Of a stretch of DNA of 64,000 nucleotides, positions 34,551-46,900 are shown in pieces (position 1 is the stretch's first letter; each line of letters starts with the position of its first letter). Position numbers and translations under genes: made by a program. The notes beneath the pieces were generated by a model. The model ran no database searches, was not told where the DNA came from, and worked only from the letters and a program-made list of their open reading frames with translations. The stretch is from Anoplopoma fimbria (lineage: Eukaryota; Chordata; Actinopteri; Perciformes; Anoplopomatidae). The stretch is from the NCBI RefSeq assembly GCF_027596085.1, contig NC_072454.1, positions 24,054,490 through 24,118,489 of the forward strand. Direction: 5' to 3'.

Positions 34551-35343
34551 AGACATTTTACATTGCTATATATCATGTGTGAAGGCATGCCTACAAAGTC
34601 AATAACCACAGCCAATGGAAAAATGGTCTTTCTTTTTATGACTGCATCCTGCAGAGAAAAGTAGTTTGGCCCTTTATCAGATGTACACAGTCCTTCTGGG
34701 AACATTTGATCAGAGGTGGAGAGCAAGAAAGTACATTTAATCAAGTTTTGTACAAGTTCAGTTTGAGGTGCTGGTGATTTTGTATTTATGTTCTTGGCCA
34801 CTTGATTCTTTTATTCCCATCTGATACTTGAATTTGATGCTTTAAGACATATACCATATAAGCATGACACATTACTGCTGCTGTGGATTGTTTTTACTGT
34901 TTTCACCTTTTAACCAGTTAATAGAAAATATTTCTCAACAAAAACTGTAGTTGGCAAAGTGTCGAGAGCAAGGCAACAGGAGAAAACTTTATGATGTACA
35001 TTGAATGCTGTTATATTCCTGATACAAATAAATTATATTTAGCTATTAGATTTATTTTAATCCCTGTTTTTTTTGCCAGGTTAAATGAGAAAAGCAATTC
35101 AAACAAGATTCCGGTGATGTTAAATTGTCCTGTGCATCAGTTTAACAATAATTTTAAATAGTTTACATGTTTAATCTCAAACTACTCAATTTGTAAAATA
35201 CTCTCAAAACTCAAATAATTTAAGTCAAGTCCAACACAGTGCAAAAACTTTTAATTCTATAATTTGTTTCTGTCAAGAAAGAGTAAGAGTGACAGTAGCT
35301 ACTGGTAGCTAACGTTTAAATGTCTTATATTCGTATATGTCCG
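34551..35343. other. AT-rich DNA, no gene seen
   Basis: Nothing recognised beyond possible continuation of the tail element for some tens of bases. Confidence 0.5.
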
Positions 35344-35456
35344 ATGTTATTTTGAGAAGGCTGCTTTGTTAGTTTGTAAAATATCTTTTATGATAATAAT
35401 AATAATAATAATAATGTAATGTTATTTTGAGAAGGCTGCTTTGTTAGTTTGTAAAA
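35344..35456. repeat. 75-bp direct duplication around an AAT microsatellite
   Basis: A 38-bp sequence starting ATGTTATTTTGAGAAGG is found identically at 35344-35381 and 35419-35456. The 37 bp between them include (AAT)n at about 35392-35415. This is one full and one half unit of a 75-bp tandem duplication, recent because the copies are identical. Confidence 0.9.
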
Positions 35457-36099
35457 GCTGTAATCACTTTATATGAGACCTTAAAGTAGAACCAGATCTG
35501 AGGTCAGAACAGCAGTTAAGTTTAAGGGAATTTAGGAAGCATCACATACAGTCATTCTTTACATAACATTTGACACAGTAGTAATTGATTTGCTCCTTTG
35601 CTCCTCCATACACCTGCTCTGAATCAGCCTCGTTAGTCCCTCCCAGCCAATCAGCTCCTTTCCTGCTCCAAGTGTTCTCCATCGGACAATCAGCTCCCTG
35701 CCTGTTTTCCTGCCAAATCACCTCATTCCCCTAAACCTGAGTTTCTCCGCCCATCTCTCCACCTGCACTTCATGTCATTTAAGTCCTGGTTTTCACTTTA
35801 CTCCCTGGTTTCATCATGTGACGTTCAGTTCTGCCTTTCCCGCACTGAACCTTGAATTAAAGTTGTTTCTTCAAGTTCCAGTAGCCTATGGTCTCCTGTG
35901 TTTGGGTCCACCAGCTCCACACTGCATGATTATTTACGTATTTACCTCTCTTAATGATGTGTTTTTCGTTATGGTGATCCAACCCTTTAATTGTCAAATA
36001 TTCACACAAGCGTGCGGCTCCTGACCTCTTTGGGCCACTTAGGCAGCTTGTGGCTGATGGAGTTTTTACATTGCGTCGTGGCTGCTAATATGGAGGGAG
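35457..36099. other. Unique DNA, no gene seen
   Basis: C/T-rich text at 35590-35800 without coding match. Confidence 0.5.
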
Positions 36100-36420
36100 T
36101 AGAAATAACTGCTTGAACAGGATGTTTGCATACAGCTTTCGTAGCCATGACTACAAAAATTAATGTGCTGTAATTCCGTTCTTAAGTAACCCTACATCTG
36201 TAGTTATTTGAACCCAAACCATAATCTTTCCTAAACCTAACTTAGTAGTTCTGTTGCTTTAAACCTGAGTTTTATCCAGTTCATTTTGGGAAAAAAGGGT
36301 ATGCATGTAACCAGCAGAAATTTACACCTGATGGACTTAATGGACTTTTGTAGGACAACGCACAGAACATGAGTAAAATGTTCGTAAAATATCATACGAA
36401 CTATTGTATGAGGACACGTT
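36100..36420. repeat. Degenerate family B-like repeat
   Basis: Contains CCTAAACCTAACTTAGTAGTTCTGTTGC and ATGAGTAAAATG...ATACGAACTATTGTATGAGG, reminiscent of the family at 9920-10200. Old and without clear ends. Confidence 0.35.
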
Positions 36421-36479
36421 GGCTTTAATGCATAGATGTATAAAGAGAATTAGATTCAGTGATTCGAAACGGGGCCATG

Positions 36480-36720
36480 TTCACTAATTTTTTTTCAACC
36501 CCGCCCCTCCATGCTGAGGAAAAAAACGTGCAAATTGGTGCTTTTTACAACTTTTACCTAAAAGAAAAATGAAAAAATACGAGCTGATTTTCAGACCGCT
36601 TTTTCCCAATTTAAGTCTATGGGGATAAATATTTTTTGGGCCGAATGGCAACATGTGTCTTACACAGAAGTTTTTATTCCAATTTTTGGCCACTTCAAAG
36701 ACAGAGCTTTCTCGGGGCTT
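36480..36720. repeat. Possible interspersed repeat, unclassified
   Basis: AACGTGCAAATTGGTGC, TTAAGTCTATGGGGATAA and TTGGGCCGAATGGCAACATG look like a dispersed fish repeat. No termini found and no second copy in the window. Confidence 0.3.
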
Positions 36721-37271
36721 GCTTAAATGCAGAGATTATCTATTTATGTGATATATATTTTTAACAAAAACTAATCCATGCAGTGAAAATGTTGGAAGTA
36801 TACAAACAAAAATGATTTCACATAAGTCAAATATATGAGTCATAGAGCGAAAATATGACTTCTTGCCTTGATGTCTGTGAGATTAGCACTCTCATCACAT
36901 TAGTGTACCTGTCACCTAGGCTGTGAGAGGTCTTTTAATAGATGGCAATATTTGCAATATAAGTAGTTGTGATATCATGTCAGTAATTTAATGTGAATAC
37001 AAGTGACACAGATGAATTGCGCCTGTTACTTGTGAGGTTAAAAGATGCATGGATGTATGTTCAACAGTATGAAAATGAAATTACATCCAATAAACCACTG
37101 TGGTCTGATTCCTCTGGGATCTGGAGTCTGTGCTAATGAGTGACAAATGTCTGCTCCTCGTACGTATATTAATTTAACCACTCCCACATTACTGGCTCAA
37201 ACACCCTTTGAAAATACAGTCTTACAGAGGGAATATGACATCTTGGGGAATGCAGAAGTGTGTTTTCACGG
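36721..37271. other. Unique DNA, no gene seen
   Basis: Nothing recognised. Confidence 0.5.
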
Positions 37272-37409
37272 TCAATGCTTATAGAATGGGAGTGATGGAT
37301 TGACAGGAAACATCGTGGATATGCAGATCAGGAGGGCGACGGAGGACAGGACCGCGTACATCAGAGTGTTTGCTCTCTCAAACTCATAATCCTCAATAAA
37401 CAGTGTAAA
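37272..37409 (-). CDS. Candidate terminal exon of a membrane protein
   Basis: On the minus strand TTTGCCTTTCTCAG ends at 37410 and is followed by 45 codons and TGA (37274-37272). The two other frames hit stops within 16 codons. The protein begins FTLFIEDYEFERAN, has one clear hydrophobic segment (TLMYAVLSSVALLICISTMF), and ends FPVNPSLPFYKH, so it looks like the C-terminal end of a membrane protein with its last transmembrane helix. Codons in the hydrophobic part favour C/G in third positions, unlike the flank. I do not recognise the family. No further exon of it was found at higher coordinates. The frame stays open upstream of the acceptor, so coding status is a judgement. Confidence 0.4.
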   Translation of the reverse strand, partial: FTLFIEDYEFERANTLMYAVLSSVALLICISTMFPVNPSLPFYKH

Positions 37410-40040
37410 CTGAGAAAGGCAAATATTTATCCCGAGTACCCCCGCGCCTCTGCTCCTCCTGGTGTGCACACTGCTCTGGATAAATAAGCCCCATATATTA
37501 CTTGGGAGATGCCGATAAAGTTTAATAACATAAAGGCCAGAGAATAACTGGATCTTATGATAAAACACAGGGGGAAATAACCGTATTTCCTCCTAAATAT
37601 CTATAATATCTATTAGGGTCCTGTAGTTTTGGCTCAGCAGGGGGTTGGTGCTCCAGACGCTGCTCTTACTCAGGCATTACATTTTCTATAATGTATAACT
37701 CTACAGGAAGTGTCGTAAAAATGGGTATGAAAACTCAGGGACAATCCAAAACAGTCTTGGACACAGTGGGACACTGACATTACTGTGTTTACTCAAGATG
37801 TCACATGATTTAAAGGGGAAATGACCAAAATCTTGATTCCAAAGTTTGATCCTTTTATTGGATGGGTATTTTCTGAATACCTTTGGCTAGGGAGCCAACA
37901 ACGACACTATGCTGCTGGAGGCCCAGGCAGTTTTGCTGAGCCGGCTTGAGGGAAGGGAAACCCAGGAGATCCAGAACCAGGTCATACCCTGCAGCAGTAA
38001 AATAAGAGGTTTTCTAAAGGGGCTCTGGTCCTCTGAAACACTACCACTTTTGTCCACAGTACCGCCAAAATCAACACAAAATACAAGTTCCTTGTATGTA
38101 TCATAACTCAAAAACATGTGAGACACCTTGAGGCGAAATGACCAAGGCCCATATGGTCTCTTGCCAGTGTTTTTCATGTCGTCTTTGCAAGATCGCCACT
38201 GCTTCCTGTCCCAAATAAGATGTTGCCACTTCCTCCCTTTAGTCCCTGCAATTTGTTTTTTTCAGACCTTTTTGTCTCTCTGGAGGATCAATGAACGATA
38301 AGAAAGATTTTCCGACCGCCATTTTCCCCTACTGCCGCTACAAGATCTTTAGCTTTGTCTTTCCCCCTCTATTATTGTGCTATAAAGCAATTTAATAATT
38401 TGCAGAAGAAAAAGTAAATATCGGCACCCAAACAAAATCATACACAATAACAAAGAGAACATAAAAAACTATTACTTTTGACATAGAGGACAGGGGACAT
38501 TCAATAGATATGCAGGCATATATTGCATCTTGATAAACCTTCTCACTAAAATAACTCTATCATACTGTCTGAAATAAGGAGAATGACTATAACGCTGCTG
38601 ACACTGACCTCCCAGAAGAGACACTGATGAACAACACCAGCCTCCTCAGGGCTGCCTGTCTCCGACTGTATTTATCTGATAGTGACAGGAAGTTCTCTCC
38701 AACAGTTATCGTATATTATGACTTCAATTACAACAGCCGCGGTATGCTATGTAAGTGGAATAATTACATCTTTGGCTCTCAGTCTGACAGGCATGAAGCT
38801 GTCCGCAGCCATTTGTTAGGTCTCTTCTTGGTATCTCCTTGACAGCTGGAATTTTAGCGAGAAGACGGCAAGTAAAAGTAATTTATAATAACAAGCGTAT
38901 CTGTTTACTGAACATTCAGCATTGTGAGATTAAATAGATTCAAATCTAAAATTCATCTTGATCAAATTGCTGTCTGGAGTCATTAAAATCCCCAAAGGAC
39001 TCTATTCCTCTTGAGAGTCAGCCTCTGAGTTTAACACGGGCAACATGGATTCATGAAAAGCACAAAACTAATAAATAAATAAGAGGCCTGACAAATATGA
39101 AATGTGCTTTGCCACATATGTGCACAAACACCAGGTTTTATCAGCTGTGTGTAATTATTCTAGACGTTAGCTGCCAACCCAGGACATCAAATGTCCACTT
39201 TCCCGAGTATGACAAGCAGAGAAAAGTCACAGCCAAGCCAGGGTTGAGCCTTTGGGCCAGCTCTCTCTTTGGCCTGAGCCCTGCTGTCAATTGCAATTCG
39301 AGCAGATGGTCCACCGACATACAGAGAGGAGCGCTTTCCAAAAAGAAATGACCCGATATTTGGCAATAATCTCAGAGACTTCAGAGCTGGGCTCAGGTTA
39401 TTTTCACCGGATATCATAAAGAGGGTAAAAGGGGTCAGACGTTTAAGCGGCGCAGGCCAGAGCGGTCCATAAAAATGACTGCCATGGCTGATTCAAAAGG
39501 GACCTAAATTGCCGACATGCTCTGGTAATGATTACATCACCCTCACCTCTCTACCTGCTAAACTAATTCTATCTGAAAAGAGCTGCATCAAGTTGGGGCT
39601 TTTTGCGGTGGAATACATGGCGGTTAGTTATAGTGTGAGTGATTTCAGTGAAAGATTTGAAAGCCCCTCTTGATTTCCATTAGCAATAACAGATGGCATG
39701 TAATGACGCAATTATTAAGCATTACGTTAAGATTACACACAGTGAATAAAGATAGGCACATCTCTGGATCTCATTAGTTTCCATTACATTCAATCAACGG
39801 CTGGGATTAGTTTCTTAATCTGTCGATTTCACGACGAGCAGAGTCTGCTAAAACAATTGATTCCATTAATCAAACACAGATATTTTGGTCCCATTCTCAT
39901 CATCTCCATTGACCAAAGGGCTGTAACCAGTAAGAACACAAATCATATCAGCACAAAGAATCTGTCTACTGGTAAATAATGCTGTGTCACAGGTATTACA
40001 CGGCCACCATCTACTTCTGTGAATAATAATAATATGTATA
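37410..40040. other. Unique DNA, no gene seen
   Basis: The frames at 37887-38177 show no domain or splice context. No classified repeat. Confidence 0.5.
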
Positions 40041-40350
40041 TGTGGCGTAGTGGAGAGCAAGGAGAGCAAGGTAGTTCTCCAATCCAATCAGAGGGTCGGT
40101 GGTTCGATACCCGGCTTCGGCAGTCGATGTGTCCTTGGGCAAGACACTTAACCCCAAGTTGCTCCTGAAGGCTTGCCATCGGTGTGGACTGGATGATGAA
40201 TGTTAGTTAGAGTCTGATGGTGGCACCTTTATGGTAGCCTGTCATCAGTGTGTGAATGGGTGAATGATATGTAACATACTACTGACTGTAAGTCGCTTTG
40301 GATAAAAGCGTCTGCTAAATGACTGTAATGTAATGTAATAATAATAATAA
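40041..40350 (+). mobile_element. tRNA-derived SINE, full copy
   Basis: A polymerase III promoter is intact: A box TGGCGTAGTGG (40043-40053) and B box GGTTCGATACC (40101-40111). A conserved body follows (CCTTGGGCAAGACACTTAACCCC), then a LINE-derived 3' tail (AAGTCGCTTTGGATAAAAGC, then TGTAATG repeats). It is flanked by AATAATAATAA on both sides (40022-40034 and about 40337-40350), possibly a target duplication in a microsatellite. It differs from the copy at 42179-42471 by a 9-bp and a 5-bp local duplication and a handful of substitutions, so both are young. The layout fits the V-SINE type of fishes; the exact family name is not assigned. Confidence 0.85.
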
Positions 40351-41219
40351 GGTCCATTTCTAGGTTGCTTTTTCTGCCCATGATTTGCCCTGGAGCATGT
40401 GTGTACAGCAGCTGTCAATCATTTTTCTGGGATTTTTTTGAGCCAATTAAGTTCAAAGGGAGAGCTTCTGACACATGAGCACCCATCCATCCGTCCTTCC
40501 ATACCTGTGTTAGCACCCTCTGTGCCAAGAGCGATCGAGTTCCTGGTGTTTATTATACATTTTTGCCAAATCCATCTTGCACTTCTCGGGAAAAAATGCC
40601 CCACAGAAACCCAAGAACTTGCTGTTCAGCATGTGTGCACTTGTGTGTCTTTGTTGGCGTTCCCTTCACATGTACTGAAACAAAGAGGCCGACTTTAACA
40701 CTACAGTTGCAGCTACTTCCAAGCTGAAATGCTGTTAATATGGTGATAAATGGATCTACCATGCACAACTGGCAGTTTACTGGGTGGCAAACTAATTTGG
40801 GAAGAAGCATGAACAAAGCAGAGTGCAAAATTTGTAAACGAAAAAAAGCAGCTATGAAAAAAACTTCATCAGGTTATTTTTCCTGAAACATCCATTTTCA
40901 AGTTTTCATCACTACCATTCCAAATGCCTTTACACAATGTACTATGATTTTTAACCACAATATTCTTTCGAGAGTGAGTTTTTTTGGAGCAATATTAAAG
41001 GCGTCACGTGGTTCCAAAAGAACATGTTCAATACGTAAACTTATATTGTACAACAACACAGAGGCTCTGTAGTCCACTCCTTTCAACCTTGATAAAGGCA
41101 TACCAGATCCACTCTTTCTGTTCTTACATTTTACATTTCACATTGGCATTGTTTATTCGTCAGGCTCCCGCTCTGCAGAGGCCTTAATGCATCAGACAGG
41201 GCAAACTCCAACTAACCAT
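40351..41219. other. Unique DNA, no gene seen
   Basis: Nothing recognised. Confidence 0.5.
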
Positions 41220-41450
41220 ACATGAAGCGGTTGCAGTTTTTAACCCATGGTTTACCTTGTGAATTTAAGCAAAACCACATGGTTAGCTTTAGGAAAAGAT
41301 TGCAGATTGGGTTAAAATACATATGTTTTTTACATACATATGTCCTTTAACATAAGATAACTTTCAACGAAGGACACAAACAACAGTCTCCTGAGTGAAA
41401 GTCCTATTTGTTTGACCTACATGGACTTTGTCCCTTTATACTAGAGTATT
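41220..41450. repeat. Degenerate family B-like repeat
   Basis: AAACCACATGGTTAGCTTTAGG, TTGGGTTAAAATACATATG and ACAGTCTCCTGAGTGAAAGTCCTA are words of a dispersed fish repeat with GGGTTAAAATA and GTTTCCTGGGTGAAAGTCC. No termini found. Confidence 0.4.
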
Positions 41451-42178
41451 TCACCTGACTGCCTTCTTTGCTCCTGTCGTAATAACTATGTCCACTAGAC
41501 GTTAGGGCTTATATTAGTCTTCTTCTATTCTTATAGGTGATAACGTCTGATAGCCACTGACAACACATCGCACTCTCTGGCCTGAAATAGAGAGCTCAGA
41601 GAGGCAAAACATAAAAACAGAGCATCAATTTAATACATGTGGTTGAAATTCATTTGCTTTACTACGTCAAAGAAAAAGAAAACATCAGTGCTTTGGAGTG
41701 CCTTAAGCTGAATGGATACAGCGCATGTCGTATAGCCGTAATGGTCTGGGTTTATTTCCATCCTTGGGACCTTTGTTGCATGTCAAAAACCCTCACCTCC
41801 AAATTTCCATTGTGCCTTTACGTTATCATCTGTCTAATAAAAGGTGAAATATGCCAAAGAAGGGATCTAAAAAATAAAAAAAAACAGTCAAAGTGTTTGA
41901 CTCGTTGAAGTGAAAGAGGGCATGCCTGCTCAGCAAACTCTCCCTAAAGGTAACAAAGAAGATTTCTCAAGGGTAATGGCTGATCTTAGCTCATCACTGT
42001 CGTTAAAGTAGGGGCTTACATTATTAGGTCTCCTCTACTTTCTGCCTAATGTAGTGTAGAAAAGGCAAATTTAGGGTAAATCCAGTTATAGGCACAGAGC
42101 CTTCTATCCCTGCACTCCCTGCTCGCTGCTGCTTGTACAGACAGTGAACAAGCATTTAAAGCATTTTTGCTGTTGCAA
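41451..42178. other. Unique DNA, no gene seen
   Basis: Nothing recognised; the open frame at 41639-41908 has no domain or splice context. Confidence 0.5.
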
Positions 42179-42471
42179 ACATTACATTACAGTCATTTAG
42201 CAGACGCTTTTATCCAAAGCGACTTACAGTCAGTAGTATATTACATATCATTCACCCATTCACACACTGATGACAGGCTACCATCAAGGTGCCACCATCA
42301 GACTCTAACTAACATTCATGCAACATCCAGTCCACACCGATGGCAAGCCTTCAGGAGCAACTTGGGGTTAAGTGTCTTGCCCAAGGACACATCGACTGCT
42401 GAAGCCGGGTATCGAACCACTGACCTTCTGATTGGAGAACTACCTTGCTCTCCACTACGCCACAGCCGCCC
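42179..42471 (-). mobile_element. tRNA-derived SINE, full copy, inverted
   Basis: Reverse-strand twin of the SINE at 40041. On the minus strand it starts GGGCGGCTGTGGCGTAG, has the A box at 42462-42452 and the B box at 42418-42408, and ends in the GTAATGTAATGT tail at 42179. TGCAAA flanks both sides (42174-42179 and 42474-42479), a likely short target duplication. Apart from small indels it is about 97% identical to the other copy by eye. Confidence 0.85.
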
Positions 42472-42888
42472 TATGCAAAGAGTATAAGTTCCCCTAGAAG
42501 AGAGCTTTAGATGGATAGATGAAGAAATGTATAGCAATCTATTAAACTTTTGGATCTGGTTTGCTTCTCTGCATTATTCGCCCTTGCACTCTCTTTACTG
42601 AGTTTGTCGGGGACAAGCACGAGTTTAACCTGTAGGAAATTAGTCTCGGCACGGAATTATTGACGCCGCTTTGATGTAAACACTTTTCTCTGAGGGCGTT
42701 AAAGATTGTTTTCGGGATTTACCCTGAGAGCTATTTCCTTTGCAACTGAAATGGGGTGTAATTATCTCTGAGGTTTTCTACATTATACAGACTTTTGCAC
42801 TTCTAACAGGAGGAAAGATAAACAACTTCAGAATTAAAGATGCATTTTGCTTGCAGCCCTTCGCCCTGTGATCTTTGGACCACTCCCT
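42472..42888. other. Unique DNA, no gene seen
   Basis: Nothing recognised. Confidence 0.5.
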
Positions 42889-42981
<93 letters not shown>

Positions 42982-43010
42982 CACACACACATGCACAAAC
43001 ACACACACAC
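42889..43010. repeat. CA dinucleotide microsatellite
   Basis: About 46 uninterrupted CA units to 42980, then imperfect CA with A and ATG interruptions. Opposite strand to the TG tract at 26556. Confidence 0.95.
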
Positions 43011-43639
43011 CAATCAAAACAGCAGTATCCTCAGCCCACCAGCCTTGTTAGGCATTCTGCTGCAGTCCTGATGCAGGCAGGGCTTGGGACTCCATCCACC
43101 AAGATGCACACATCATTAAATCTTCAAAATATATGAATTATTCACAGCTACAAATAATGTCTTATCGCAGCATGTCATTGTTATTATTCTGCATGTGTGT
43201 TTATATGCTTGTGTGTGCGGCAACGTTTAGTAGCGTATATGTTCATGGTATATGGGGCACTTTATGCATTCATAATAAAAGAGGTTGTTTCTGAGAGGAA
43301 TGATAGAGGGTTGTACAGTTGGTGTTTTTATTTTTACTAGGGCATCATAGAAGCCATAGATTTGAATGCTGAGACTGTCCATACAAGAATAAAGATAAAT
43401 ATCATTGAATAATTATGACAAAATCATCAGCAATCAAGGTGAAAGTTATTATTCATAAAGATTTTACCACTCAAAAGCTCAGGTTATCTGCGTCACCAGG
43501 ATGGTGTCCGTGTAGTTTGAGCACCTTTGACCTGGCAACATGAACAAGTATAATCGGATTTTGATTCAAATGTTGCAGAGTCTCGAAAAGTATGTGACAA
43601 CCTGTTTTTCTAACCTTGCCCCGCCCGCTTCCAACCAAC
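43011..43639. other. Unique DNA, no gene seen
   Basis: Nothing recognised. Confidence 0.5.
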
Positions 43640-43900
43640 AACAAGAGCGCAGAGAAAAAAACAAGCAGCAACTTCCAGTGCTGAAAAAATGAAGTCAACA
43701 GGCCAATAACTGTAGTCCCTCAAATTGCTACTTGAAACTGGGTTTCAAAAGCGAGTAAATCCCCATTGACCCCGATGTTAAACTGCCAGACTTTACAGCA
43801 CAAATGTTTTGCAGCCTGGTTTAATAAATGGATTTGGTAGCCCTGTTCAACAGAACTGTACATATGGCTAATTTTCATATCGCTCAACAGTTACAATTAT
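43640..43900 (-). repeat. Repeat family D, reverse copy
   Basis: GTAAATCCCCATTGACCCCGATGTTAAACTG...TTTACAGCACAAATG...GCAGCCTGG is the reverse complement of the right half of the block at 53020-53400. Unclassified dispersed teleost repeat. Confidence 0.5.
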
Positions 43901-46900
43901 ATTATGGCTTACAGTTATCCATAATTAAGGGTGTGGCTGCTTTGTGTGACAGGTGGGGGCCATCTCAGGTGGCTCGCCGCTAGCTGTCTTCTCTGCTGCG
44001 TCACCCGTGAAAGTCTACTGTTGATAAATGATACCTGGAAAACAACAAAGGCAAACTGACAATGTCCAAGAGGCTGGGTTGGAGTGGAGGCATACAATAT
44101 TGTATCATCTGCATAGAAATTAATGTTAAGGTCCTTAACTGAACTTGGAACATAATGTAATTTACGGTTAATATAAATAGTGATATACCAAGAATAAATG
44201 GCCTTATGTTTACTCTACACAAGTAGTTTCAGCTGCAAAGACTTAAGGTGATAAGGCAAAGACATTCAAAGACACCTTTTCATGTGCTGGTCAATTTTGA
44301 GATTGTGGGCTTTTTTTTGGGAATAGATATCTTTCAAGGCTGTTTTTTCTCAAAATGATTTTTTCCCACACTGAGCCAGAAATCTCCATTTCAGTAGCAT
44401 TAGCATTGACCAAACTTTCCAGTTTCATTCTTATCTTATTCTCAATGTTTTTACACAAGGTGTTGTTCTTACATTCTTCATAGCCTGATTTATAGAACAT
44501 TTCATTCTGTTAGGCTGTATTTTCTGATAATGGAGTGATAAAAATAGATGTAAAAAAATCCCTCTGTAAAATCCTTTGACTCTAATATCTCAACAAATTG
44601 TATCAAGATTTCTGAACCTTGTTTTATCAAATGTTCAGATTTCTGTTCTGGTTATGTTGGCAAATTAGTTCATATTTGATATAAATAAGTCAAATATGTC
44701 CTTACAAAACCATTAACATAGAGGTGACGGATCAGAAAGTGTTCATGAATAATTTTTGTAACGTGGATAATTTATGAAGGAACTTTGGATGATCCGTCTT
44801 AAGCATGCTGCACAACCCTCAAATCGGTCTTGAAAAAGAGAGGAAGATTATTATGTGATTATGTACAATGTACAAAACCTGTAATTATAACTGGGGCAAA
44901 GTAGAAAGTAAGGTGATGTTGTTTTACAAAAGTCAATTTTTAATGCATTTTAAAAATGTTTTCAATTCCAAACAGACTGTCAATGTCGGTTTCTTTCAAC
45001 CAAGACCCAAACCTTAACCAAGTTGTTATTATTGTAAACAAGGAGAAAAAGGTCCCCTCAGGACTTGGGATACTCGATCAGTACTACTTTTAACGACCTG
45101 TTTTCCCACAACATTGGAAATAAAAAGTGTTTCTTCTGGGAGACATTATTTAAACATGGGGATAGCAGCATACATTTTCAGAAAATCTCTCCTGGAAGAC
45201 ATTCATAGTGCACTCAATTGTTCATGAAAACTGACATAATTAAGGACTTCACAAGAGTAATAGCTTATGTGGCTACTGGCATCCAGGTGTGTATAGCATG
45301 GCGGAGACAAGCACCCTGGTGTCTGGAGCCAACAATGCAATTAGAATCGCTGGCAGAAAGGGCTTCTGGCAGAAAGCCTTTCAGCTAGCTAACTATTGCT
45401 AAATTCGGTAGCATATTCAACTTGGCCTGGTGCACATAGACGAATACCTGCAGTGTGACTGTTCTTACCCGAGTGTAAATAGACACTCTGTGTCTATAAA
45501 CACAGGCTCAACTCGGCTTGGTCTGCACAATGTAATCGGTTGATGCCTTTACTCGTGGCGCAAAAGCTCAAACAAATTGTCGATTTCTTTTTGGGTGAGT
45601 ACAAAAACAACTGTTCGGGAAAAAAGACGTGCAAATTACTCACATTTAAAAAAAACACCCCACCAAACCTCAACCATATTGTGTAACATCATAAAACAGG
45701 GATTTGTAATGACTTTGGAAGGCACAGACAAGTGTTGCCATTGTTAGGGAGTCACTAACAACATCTTTTGACATTTAATCTGGAGGACGTTTATGTTCAT
45801 GCTGCGCCTGCCAAAAGTCAACCAGAGCAGTGGAAAAGAAACTTGCGGATTAAAATATTTCAGTTTAGTCAGTTGTTATTTTTCAAGCCTTCCTGCTCCC
45901 AGAAAATTTAAATATTGCACTATTTCAACCCAGTGATGACATTCACCAGGTTTTAGTGTATGATTATTCTTTTGACTGTATTCAGCATTTCTCCCCCTAC
46001 ACCGGAGATAAAGCCGTGTCTGAAGAGGCGGGGAAACTAAAGCACAATTAATCAAAGCACAATGTTGTGAGGCTTTCTCACTCTCTGATCTACTGGCTTG
46101 TCACTGACAATGCATATATGTAATTGTTAGATATTTTAATCTAACTGGTGTTAAATTGACTTTGCTGTTGGGACATTTTACCATTAGAAGTAACAAGAGG
46201 CACAAAGCAAACTGCTCCAGTCTTCTCTGTTACATCTGAGCCGGTCGTCACTAAGCAACTACATTTTTTAAACCTTTAACCAGAGAGGGTTTGCCAAGCA
46301 CGTATGCTCTCTTCCAGGAACACCTAAAATAGAAAGAAAGGGAGAAGGAGAAGATATCTAACTGGAATTCGTTAAGGCTTCCCTTTGCCCGTCTCCATCT
46401 GGGAGACATTCCCAATCCAAGCCTTCTTTTCACCAAATCAGAGGGCCATTTATTTTTAATAGGCTGCCTTCAAAAGGAAAATGAAAAAAACAGCTTTTCC
46501 TTTTCCTCCCTTCTCTGTTTTCCATGCCAGGCCGCTGAGAAATGGGGAGATATGAATACATTAGTGGCAGGATTTGATTTTTCTTGGGGCAGAGCAATAA
46601 GAAAATAGTTTATGTGGAGCTGAATGCATGGAATCCTTTTGTTTGTAGGAGCAGGACAGGCGGATGCACAGAGCTATACGGAGGGCCAGGTGCTCATATG
46701 AGGAAATATGCCTGTGTTGAGCACAATGAGCTGTTTTTATGTTTTACAATAACAGTCTGCTGCCCGCAAGATTGAAAAACTCAGAGAATTTAACAACTTG
46801 CGTGTTTCAATGAGGGCTATAACTCTGACTGCAGACATCTTGCTTATTGTTGATAACACTACCTCACATTAAAGACGGACAATATTTCCTCTAAATTAAT

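Noticed and set aside
40101..40111. tRNA-like B box as a true tRNA gene
   Set aside because: The A and B boxes belong to a SINE with a LINE tail and a near-identical second copy; no cloverleaf end or anticodon arm fits a tRNA.
42778..43136. Long frames on both strands across the CA microsatellite
   Set aside because: His-Thr or Cys-Val homopolymer artefacts of the CA repeat.
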